Shown piece after piece: positions 57,563 to 64,000 of a DNA stretch of 64,000 nt. This stretch comes from Phytobacter palmae (GTDB taxonomy: Bacteria > Pseudomonadota > Gammaproteobacteria > Enterobacterales > Enterobacteriaceae). How positions within the stretch are numbered: the stretch's first letter is position 1; the number at the start of each line of letters is the position of its first letter. The stretch lies in NCBI GenBank assembly GCA_900112785.1, contig FONB01000003.1, positions 310,001-374,000 on the forward strand, written 5' to 3'. The notes beneath the pieces are model-generated. The model did no database searches, was not told the DNA's origin, and saw only the letters and a list, made by a program, of their open reading frames with translations. The position numbers and the translations under genes are program-made.

Positions 57563-58726
57563 ATGTCTGTAATTAAGATGACCGATCTGGATTTGGCAGG
57601 TAAACGCGTTTTCATCCGTGCGGATCTGAACGTACCGGTTAAAGATGGCAAAGTGACCAGCGATGCGCGTATCCGTGCTTCTCTGCCGACCATCGAGCTG
57701 GCGCTGAAACAAGGCGCGAAAGTGATGGTTACCTCCCATCTGGGTCGTCCGACCGAAGGCGAGTACAACGAAGAGTTCTCTCTGCTGCCGGTTGTTAATT
57801 ACCTGAAAGACAAACTGTCTAACCCGGTACGTCTGGTTAAAGATTACCTGGATGGCGTTGAAGTTGCCGCAGGTGAACTGGTAGTTCTGGAAAACGTTCG
57901 CTTCAACAAAGGCGAGAAGAAAGACGACGAAACACTGTCCAAAAAATATGCCGCACTGTGCGACGTATTCGTAATGGACGCTTTCGGTACTGCTCACCGT
58001 GCACAGGCGTCAACCCACGGTATCGGTAAATTCGCTGACGTTGCGTGCGCAGGCCCGCTGCTGGCTGACGAACTGGAGGCGCTGGGTAAAGCGCTGAAAG
58101 AACCTGCTCGCCCGATGGTTGCTATCGTTGGTGGTTCTAAAGTTTCCACTAAACTGACCGTTCTGGACTCTCTGTCTAAAATCGCTGATCAGCTGATCGT
58201 GGGTGGCGGTATCGCCAACACCTTCGTTGCCGCTCAGGGCCACAATGTCGGTAAATCCCTTTACGAAGCAGACCTGGTTGACGAAGCAAAACGCCTGCTG
58301 GGTACCTGTGATATTCCTGTCCCGACAGATGTTCGTGTTGCTACCGAGTTCTCCGAAACCGCTACCGCAACCCTGAAATCTGTTTCTGATATCAAAGATG
58401 GAGAGCAGATTCTGGACCTGGGCGATGCTTCTGCACAGAAACTGGCTGAAATCCTGAAAAACGCGAAAACCATTCTGTGGAACGGCCCGGTTGGCGTTTT
58501 CGAATTCCCGAACTTCCGTAAAGGCACCGAAATCGTTGCTAATGCCATCGCAGACAGCGAAGCGTTCTCTATCGCAGGCGGCGGCGATACTCTGGCGGCT
58601 ATCGACCTGTTCGGTATCGCTGACAAAATTTCCTACATCTCCACTGGTGGCGGTGCGTTCCTCGAGTTCGTGGAAGGCAAAGTGCTGCCGGCAGTCGCAA
58701 TGCTCGAAGAGCGCGCTAAGAAGTAA
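57563..58726 (+). CDS. pgk: Phosphoglycerate kinase
   Basis: Pgk transfers phosphate from 1,3-bisphosphoglycerate to ADP. The 387-residue enzyme begins [26 protein letters not shown] at ATG 57563, as in E. coli; five upstream in-frame codons are rejected. [23 protein letters not shown] and [12 protein letters not shown] are conserved. AGAGGA lies before the start. Confidence 0.97.
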   Translation: MSVIKMTDLDLAGKRVFIRADLNVPVKDGKVTSDARIRASLPTIELALKQGAKVMVTSHLGRPTEGEYNEEFSLLPVVNYLKDKLSNPVRLVKDYLDGVEVAAGELVVLENVRFNKGEKKDDETLSKKYAALCDVFVMDAFGTAHRAQASTHGIGKFADVACAGPLLADELEALGKALKEPARPMVAIVGGSKVSTKLTVLDSLSKIADQLIVGGGIANTFVAAQGHNVGKSLYEADLVDEAKRLLGTCDIPVPTDVRVATEFSETATATLKSVSDIKDGEQILDLGDASAQKLAEILKNAKTILWNGPVGVFEFPNFRKGTEIVANAIADSEAFSIAGGGDTLAAIDLFGIADKISYISTGGGAFLEFVEGKVLPAVAMLEERAKK

Positions 58727-58824
58727 GTATTCAAAGGGCAGGGAAACCTGCCCAATTTTCAGCGCGCGTAATGCTCGCGAACTTTTTTCCAACGGTCGAA
58801 GATACAGATACAGGACTCGAAAAC

Positions 58825-59904
58825 ATGTCTAAAATTTTTGATTTCGTAAAACCGGGTGTTATCACCGGTGATGACGTTCAGAAAGTGTTCCAGGTAGCGA
58901 AAGAAAACAACTTTGCGCTGCCAGCAGTTAACTGCGTGGGCACCGATTCCATTAACGCCGTTCTGGAAACCGCTGCGAAAGTGAAAGCGCCGGTTATCGT
59001 TCAGTTCTCCAACGGTGGTGCTGCATTCATCGCGGGTAAAGGTGTGAAAACCGATATTCCTCAGGGTGCTGCTATCCTGGGCGCTATCTCTGGTGCGCAT
59101 CACGTACACCAGATGGCAGAACACTACGGTGTTCCGGTAATTCTGCACACTGACCACTGCGCGAAGAAATTGCTGCCGTGGATCGACGGCCTGCTGGACG
59201 CTGGTGAAAAACACTTTGCTGCTACCGGCAAACCGCTGTTCTCTTCTCACATGATCGACCTGTCTGAAGAGTCCCTCGAAGAAAACATCGAGATCTGCTC
59301 CAAATATCTGGCGCGCATGTCCAAAATTGGCATGACCCTGGAAATCGAACTGGGCTGCACCGGCGGCGAAGAAGATGGCGTAGACAACAGCCACATGGAC
59401 GCTTCTGCGCTGTACACTCAGCCGGAAGACGTTGATTACGCATACACCAAACTGAACGCAATCAGCCCGCGTTTCACCATTGCTGCTTCCTTCGGTAACG
59501 TGCATGGCGTATACAAACCGGGTAACGTGAAACTGACCCCGACTATTCTGCGCGACTCTCAGGAATATGTTTCCAAAAAACATAACCTGCCGCATAACGC
59601 CCTGAACTTCGTGTTCCATGGCGGTTCCGGTTCTACTGCTCAGGAAATCAAAGACTCCGTAAGCTACGGCGTTATCAAAATGAACATCGATACCGATACC
59701 CAATGGGCGACCTGGGAAGGTATCCTGAACTACTACAAAGCTAACGAAGCGTATCTGCAAGGTCAGTTGGGCAACCCGAAAGGCGAAGACCAGCCGAACA
59801 AGAAATACTACGATCCGCGCGTATGGCTGCGTGCAGCTCAGACCTCTATGATCACCCGTCTGGAACAGGCTTTCAAAGAACTGAACGCGGTTGACGTTCT
59901 GTAA
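58825..59904 (+). CDS. fbaA: Fructose-bisphosphate aldolase class II (FbaA)
   Basis: The zinc-dependent aldolase splits fructose 1,6-bisphosphate. At 359 residues it matches E. coli from MSKIFDFVKPGVITG. Zinc and catalytic residues occur in VILHTDHCAKKLLPW and LEIELGCTGGEEDG, and the phosphate loop is in FHGGSGST. I reject the in-frame codons upstream of 58825. An intrinsic terminator follows. Confidence 0.97.
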   Translation: MSKIFDFVKPGVITGDDVQKVFQVAKENNFALPAVNCVGTDSINAVLETAAKVKAPVIVQFSNGGAAFIAGKGVKTDIPQGAAILGAISGAHHVHQMAEHYGVPVILHTDHCAKKLLPWIDGLLDAGEKHFAATGKPLFSSHMIDLSEESLEENIEICSKYLARMSKIGMTLEIELGCTGGEEDGVDNSHMDASALYTQPEDVDYAYTKLNAISPRFTIAASFGNVHGVYKPGNVKLTPTILRDSQEYVSKKHNLPHNALNFVFHGGSGSTAQEIKDSVSYGVIKMNIDTDTQWATWEGILNYYKANEAYLQGQLGNPKGEDQPNKKYYDPRVWLRAAQTSMITRLEQAFKELNAVDVL

Positions 59905-59926
59905 TTTTTGCCTTGTTTCCTGATTC

Positions 59927-59951
59927 AGGCCCGCTTATGCGGGCCTTTTTT
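59927..59951 (+). terminator. Rho-independent terminator of fbaA
   Basis: AGGCCCGC and GCGGGCCT pair across TTAT and are followed by a T run. Confidence 0.9.
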
Positions 59952-60090
59952 ATTTCCGATTCAATAGCCTGCACGCGCCATTAAATGTGATCCATTTGGC
60001 AAAATCGTCCCTTATTGTTTACCCTTTAGGTGTCTGTCCGCCACCGTCGGGAAGGAATTTTCCCGCACGGATCAACATAAGGAACAAAGA

Positions 60091-60951
60091 ATGGAAGATC
60101 TTCACGTCGTCGACAGCATCAATAACGCAGGATCCTGGCTGGTGACCAATCAGGCTCTGCTGTTGAGTTACGCTGTTAACATCGTTGCCGCCATTGCCAT
60201 CATCATTGTGGGTATGATCATTGCCCGCATGATTTCAAACACGGTCAACAAACTGATGCGGGCACGGCACATTGATGCCACCGTTGCTGACTTTCTCTCC
60301 GCGCTGGTCCGCTACGGCGTCATTGCCTTTACCCTGATAGCCGCACTGGGGCGTGTGGGAGTGCAAACCGCATCGGTTATTGCGGTACTCGGTGCCGCAG
60401 GTCTGGCAATCGGTCTGGCATTACAAGGGTCACTCTCGAATCTGGCAGCCGGCGTTTTACTGGTGACATTTCGTCCGTTTCGTTCCGGAGAATACGTCGA
60501 CCTGGGGGGCGTGGCCGGTACTGTGCTACAGGTACAGATTTTCTCCACCACACTGCGCAGCGCTGATGGCCGCATTATTGTGGTTCCCAACGGTAAAATT
60601 ATTGCCGGGAACATTATTAACTTTTCCCGGGAACCGGTCCGCCGTAACGAATTTATCATTGGCGTAGCGTACGATTCAGATATCGATCTGGTTACGAAGC
60701 TGCTGACTGATATCATCCAGGCCGACGACCGTATTCTGAAAGACCGGGAGATGACGGTGCGTCTGAATGAACTCGGGGCATCTTCCATCAACTTTGTGGT
60801 GCGCGTCTGGAGTAATAGTGGTGACCTGCAAAACGTCTACTGGGATGTTCTGGAAAAAGTGAAACGCAGCTTTGATGAGCACGGTATCAGTTTCCCTTAC
60901 CCGCAAATGGATGTGAATTTCAAACGGGTGAAAGAGCCTGTCGAAGAGTAA
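60091..60951 (+). CDS. mscS: Small-conductance mechanosensitive channel MscS
   Basis: The 286-residue inner-membrane channel opens on hypo-osmotic shock. It has three N-terminal helices, with pore-lining TM3 [34 protein letters not shown], followed by the beta domain ([16 protein letters not shown]) and the alpha/beta cage. Length equals the E. coli protein. ATG 60091 follows AAGGAAC. Confidence 0.97.
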   Translation: MEDLHVVDSINNAGSWLVTNQALLLSYAVNIVAAIAIIIVGMIIARMISNTVNKLMRARHIDATVADFLSALVRYGVIAFTLIAALGRVGVQTASVIAVLGAAGLAIGLALQGSLSNLAAGVLLVTFRPFRSGEYVDLGGVAGTVLQVQIFSTTLRSADGRIIVVPNGKIIAGNIINFSREPVRRNEFIIGVAYDSDIDLVTKLLTDIIQADDRILKDREMTVRLNELGASSINFVVRVWSNSGDLQNVYWDVLEKVKRSFDEHGISFPYPQMDVNFKRVKEPVEE

Positions 60952-60958
60952 ATAATCA

Positions 60959-60980
60959 GGTCGGCATCGCCGGCCTTTTT
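60959..60980 (+). terminator. Terminator of mscS
   Basis: GGTCGGC and GCCGGCC pair (one G-T) across ATC, followed by TTTTT. Confidence 0.8.
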
Positions 60981-61090
60981 ACTATTTTCTCACATTAGCC
61001 ATACTAATTAGTCATTAAAATATTCAATTTCCTCTAATGATTCTCGCGCGTTATAGTCTGCGTCCAGATAAAGATAAGTGAGAATCTATT

Positions 61091-61726
61091 GTGATAACCT
61101 ATTATTTTCAAGGCCTTATACTAGGTGCGGCATTGATTTTACCTCTTGGCCCGCAGAATGCCTTCGTTATGAACCAGGGGATCCGTCGCCAGTATCACAT
61201 CATGACGGCTTTTCTGTGCACACTGAGTGACTTACTGTTGATTTGTGCCGGAGTATTTGGTGGCAGTGCCTTGTTGATGCAATCTCCATGGCTGCTGGGG
61301 CTGGTAACCTGGGGCGGTGTCGCCTTTCTGCTGTGGTATGGCTATGGCGCGCTGAAAACCGCGCTTGGCAGTGAGATTGAGCTCGCCAGCGCCGAAGTGA
61401 TGAAGCAAGGACGCTGGAAGATTATCGCGACCATGCTGGCGGTAACCTGGCTTAATCCTCATGTTTATCTCGACACCTTTGTGGTGCTTGGCAGCCTGGG
61501 CGGGCAGCTGGACGCGGAGCCGAAGCGCTGGTTTGCGATGGGGACGATCAGTGCGTCCATTATCTGGTTTTTTGGCCTGGCGATGCTGGCCGCCTGGTTT
61601 GCTCCGCGTCTGCGTACGGCAAAAGCTCAACGCATTATCAACCTCATCGTCGGGGCGGTAATGTGGGTTATCGCCGCACAACTGGCGAAAGATGGGGTGG
61701 CCCATGTGCAGGCATTGTTAAACTAA
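61091..61726 (+). CDS. argO: L-arginine exporter ArgO
   Basis: The 211-residue LysE-family exporter has six hydrophobic helices and [24 protein letters not shown] near the start; length matches E. coli. It uses a GTG start at 61091. ArgP, encoded 1.6 kb away, is its known activator in E. coli, responding to arginine and lysine. Confidence 0.95.
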   Translation: MITYYFQGLILGAALILPLGPQNAFVMNQGIRRQYHIMTAFLCTLSDLLLICAGVFGGSALLMQSPWLLGLVTWGGVAFLLWYGYGALKTALGSEIELASAEVMKQGRWKIIATMLAVTWLNPHVYLDTFVVLGSLGGQLDAEPKRWFAMGTISASIIWFFGLAMLAAWFAPRLRTAKAQRIINLIVGAVMWVIAAQLAKDGVAHVQALLN

Positions 61727-61820
61727 GTCTGGTCTGATGGACAAACCAACGGTATCCGCTAAGCTTCTGCCTGGCGTGCCGTTTTCCTACGGACGTAATA
61801 AGCAACATGGAGGAGCAACC

Positions 61821-62570
61821 GTGAAATTCAAAGTGATGGCCCTGGCGGCATTAGTGGGACTGAGCGTCATGTCGGTACAGGCAAGTGAACTGCCTGATGG
61901 TCCGCACATTGTTACCTCAGGTACGTCGAGCGTGGACGCGGTGCCTGATATTGCTACCCTGGCGATTGAAGTGAATATCCAGGCGAAAGATGCCGCGACG
62001 GCGAAGAAACAGGCAGACGATCGCGTTGCCGAGTATCTCTCATTCCTCGACAAGAATGGTGTAGGGAAGAAAGACATCAATTCCGCTAACTTGCGCACCC
62101 AGCCGGATTACGATTACCAAAACGGTAAAAGCGTGCTGAAAGGCTGGCGTGCCGTACGTACGGTGGAAGTGACGCTGCGCGATCTGGAGAAGCTCAATTC
62201 CCTGCTTGATGGTGCGCTCAAAGCCGGTTTGAATGAAATCCGTTCCGTTTCGCTGGGCGTTGCGCAACCGGATTCTTACAAGGATAAGGCGCGTAAAGCG
62301 GCCATTGATGATGCCGTTCATCAGGCCGAACAGCTGGCAGCAGGTTTCAATGCTAAGCTTGGCCCGGTCTATAGCGTGCGTTACCACGTATCCAATTATC
62401 AGCCGAGCCCGATGGTTCGCATGATGAAAGCCGATGCGGCACCCGTATCCGCACAGGAAACGTACGAACAGCCGACTATTCAGTTTGCCGATCAGGTGGA
62501 CGTTGTATTCCAGCTTGAGCCAACGCAGAGTCAGACTCAGCAGCCTGCAACAACGGACAAAGCGCAGTAA
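61821..62570 (+). CDS. yggE: YggE, SIMPL-domain (DUF541) periplasmic protein
   Basis: The 249-residue protein has a signal peptide (VKFKVMALAALVGLSVMSVQA) and the SIMPL domain (GTSSVDAVPDIATLAIEVNI). The E. coli homologue is linked to oxidative stress tolerance. The GTG at 61821 is preceded by GGAGGA at a good distance and aligns with the E. coli start; the longer frame is rejected. It lies between argO and argP. Confidence 0.92.
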   Translation: MKFKVMALAALVGLSVMSVQASELPDGPHIVTSGTSSVDAVPDIATLAIEVNIQAKDAATAKKQADDRVAEYLSFLDKNGVGKKDINSANLRTQPDYDYQNGKSVLKGWRAVRTVEVTLRDLEKLNSLLDGALKAGLNEIRSVSLGVAQPDSYKDKARKAAIDDAVHQAEQLAAGFNAKLGPVYSVRYHVSNYQPSPMVRMMKADAAPVSAQETYEQPTIQFADQVDVVFQLEPTQSQTQQPATTDKAQ

Positions 62571-62605
62571 TTTCACTCTTGCGCGACATGTGGCCGCATT
62601 TGGAA

Positions 62606-62657
62606 ATGACCTGATGCGCTACGCCTACCGGGGCTGCGTGTGTTTGTAGTCCCGGTA
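62606..62657. repeat. REP-like element between yggE and argP
   Basis: CCTGATGCGCTACGC starts a REP-like sequence, and TACCGGG (62626-62632) pairs with CCCGGTA (62651-62657). It separates convergent genes. Confidence 0.55.
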
Positions 62658-62680
62658 AGGCAACTTCGTCTTCGTGAATT

Positions 62681-63574
62681 TCAGTCTTGTCTTAACACCT
62701 TGTGGCCGTAAGCCAGCAGTGCATCGGTGACGTTGCGCATCATGCGGCTTTCTGGCGCAAACCGATGCCAGTACAGCATCCGGCGTTGAAAGAGGCCTGG
62801 CGTGAGGTCGATCAATTCTCCGGCGTTCAACTCTCTTTCGATTTGCAGGTGCGGGATCATACAACAGGTTGTTCCCTGCCTGGCCAGTTGCACAAACGCT
62901 TCCGACGAGTTAACGATATGACAGGGCACGCTGCCCGGCGGCAGATCGAAATTTTGCTGCAAGAAGGCCTGGTGCATATCGTCGAGATGGTCAAACGCCA
63001 CGGCAGGCGCTTTAAGTAAAGCCGAACGTGTTACACCATTCGGGAAGTAACGTTCCGCAAAAGCTTTCGAACCGACAAACAGGTAATCAAGCGCGCCAAG
63101 TTGGTCAACGAGGCAGCTTGGCAGAGCCTGCGGTTGAATACTTACCGCACCGACCACTTCACCGCGACGCAGACGCTCCTGAGTGCGGGTTTCATCTTCA
63201 ACCTGTAAATTCAGGCGAATTGGCGAATCAGCCAGCACTGGCGCCAGCGCTGGCAGCAACCATGTTGCCAGGCTGTCGGCGTTCACCGCCAGCGACAGCA
63301 GGAGTGGAGTGGAGCCGGTTTGCTCATCACCCAGCCACTCTTCTTCAAGCAGTTCTACCTGGCGCAGCAAGGCCAGCAACTTTTGCCCTTGTTCCGTTGG
63401 ACGCGGTGGGACGGTACGCACCAGCAGGGGCTGGCCAAACATATTTTCGAGCTGTTTAATACGCTGTGATACGGCGGACTGAGTGATACACAGCTTTTGC
63501 GCGGCGCGCTCAAACCCACGTTCCCGAATGACCGCATCAAGCGCCTGTAACGTTCTGTAGTCCGGACGTTTCAT
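62681..63574 (-). CDS. argP: LysR-type regulator ArgP (IciA)
   Basis: The 297-residue LysR-family regulator begins [43 protein letters not shown], the winged HTH, followed by the effector domain. It is nearly identical in length to E. coli ArgP, which activates argO with arginine and is locked by lysine. It is divergent from rpiA. Confidence 0.96.
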   Translation of the reverse strand: MKRPDYRTLQALDAVIRERGFERAAQKLCITQSAVSQRIKQLENMFGQPLLVRTVPPRPTEQGQKLLALLRQVELLEEEWLGDEQTGSTPLLLSLAVNADSLATWLLPALAPVLADSPIRLNLQVEDETRTQERLRRGEVVGAVSIQPQALPSCLVDQLGALDYLFVGSKAFAERYFPNGVTRSALLKAPAVAFDHLDDMHQAFLQQNFDLPPGSVPCHIVNSSEAFVQLARQGTTCCMIPHLQIERELNAGELIDLTPGLFQRRMLYWHRFAPESRMMRNVTDALLAYGHKVLRQD

Positions 63575-63660
63575 CTGACTGACATACTCCTGGAAAATAA
63601 TTACTCAGCACTATGACATAATTTTTTGTGACTTACAGACGAAAATGTACCTGCTGGTAA

Positions 63661-63676
63661 TGTGACACAGCTCACA
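63661..63676. promoter_or_regulatory. Perfect CRP consensus core between argP and rpiA
   Basis: TGTGA-CACAGC-TCACA matches all ten core positions. Its centre is about 45 bases upstream of the start expected from the TATAAT at 63701-63706, so CRP probably acts on rpiA. Confidence 0.75.
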
Positions 63677-63700
63677 GGGACTTTTCCCCCTTCCATGTTC

Positions 63701-63706
63701 TATAAT
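63701..63706 (+). promoter_or_regulatory. -10 element of the rpiA promoter
   Basis: A perfect TATAAT lies 43 bases before the rpiA ATG. No good -35 is visible at the right distance, which suits a CRP-assisted promoter. Confidence 0.6.
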
Positions 63707-63748
63707 GCGCTTCGAATTCCACACCATTCTCACCACAGGCGAACGACG

Positions 63749-64000
63749 ATGACGCAGGACGAATTAAAAAAAGCAGTGGGTTGGGCAGCGCTCAAATATG
63801 TTGAACCGGGTACTATCGTAGGCGTTGGTACCGGCTCCACCGCTGCGCACTTTATTGACGCGCTCGGCACCATGAAAGGTCAGATTGAAGGGGCGGTTTC
63901 CAGTTCCGACGCCTCGACAGAGAAACTGAAAGGCCTGGGTATCACCGTATTCGATCTGAATGAAGTCGATCGTCTGGGAATTTATGTAGATGGCGCAGAT
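63749..64000 (+). CDS. rpiA: Ribose-5-phosphate isomerase A (N-terminal part)
   Basis: The first 84 codons are present: [39 protein letters not shown], with the GTGSTA substrate loop and [10 protein letters not shown]. The gene runs off the right end, near the catalytic YVDGADE segment. It interconverts ribose 5-phosphate and ribulose 5-phosphate. Confidence 0.96.
   Translation, partial: MTQDELKKAVGWAALKYVEPGTIVGVGTGSTAAHFIDALGTMKGQIEGAVSSSDASTEKLKGLGITVFDLNEVDRLGIYVDGAD

Overview
The window is a chromosomal segment of an Enterobacteriaceae bacterium. Its backbone follows the Escherichia/Salmonella/Citrobacter gene order almost gene for gene: yqgA, speC, nupG, mltC, yggX, mutY, trmB, yggL, yggN, hemW-rdgB-yggU-yggT-yggS, yggR, ruvX-yqgE-gshB-rsmE-endA-sprT, galP, metK, yqgB-speA, speB, loiP, tktA, epd-pgk-fbaA, mscS, argO, yggE, argP, rpiA. 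Many proteins look nearly identical to their E. coli counterparts as I remember them. The genus cannot be fixed by eye; Citrobacter, Enterobacter or a close relative fits. I see no phage, IS element, rRNA, tRNA or CRISPR.

Four blocks interrupt the E. coli-type order. (1) Between speC and nupG lies a citrate-fermentation cluster: the CitAB two-component system divergent from a 2-hydroxycarboxylate transporter, a fumarylacetoacetate-hydrolase (FAH) family enzyme and citCDEFXG. No oxaloacetate decarboxylase pump genes are present, so the FAH enzyme may handle the oxaloacetate made by citrate lyase. (2) Between yggR and ruvX sit an FAD-dependent oxidoreductase and a divergent IclR-type regulator. 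(3) Between sprT and galP lies a 13-kb accessory locus (32.0-45.0 kb). One arm encodes an amidohydrolase, a DoxX protein, an MFS transporter and an alpha/beta hydrolase. The divergent arm encodes a YcaC-like cysteine hydrolase, two tandem XapX membrane proteins, a stand-alone receiver and a 1862-residue pseudokinase/ATPase/GAF/PAS/histidine kinase. A convergent LuxR-type response regulator with a Fur-box-like upstream sequence closes it. This is the best candidate for an undescribed system. (4) A low-GC lipoprotein gene separates speA from speB.

The backbone covers polyamine synthesis (speC, speA, speB), envelope functions (mltC, loiP, mscS), DNA and nucleotide repair (mutY, rdgB), thiol and Fe-S maintenance (gshB, yggX), methionine activation (metK), the lower glycolytic and pentose phosphate genes (tktA, epd, pgk, fbaA, rpiA) and arginine export (argO with argP). 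Visible control sites include CRP-like sites before nupG, galP, epd and rpiA, a GalR-like operator before galP, a Cra-like operator before epd, and tandem MetJ-like boxes before metK.

Two unexplained leaders stand out. Both speC and speA have long 5' regions with an arginine-containing small open frame (31 and 47 codons) followed by a terminator-like hairpin, a layout reminiscent of peptide-controlled attenuation.
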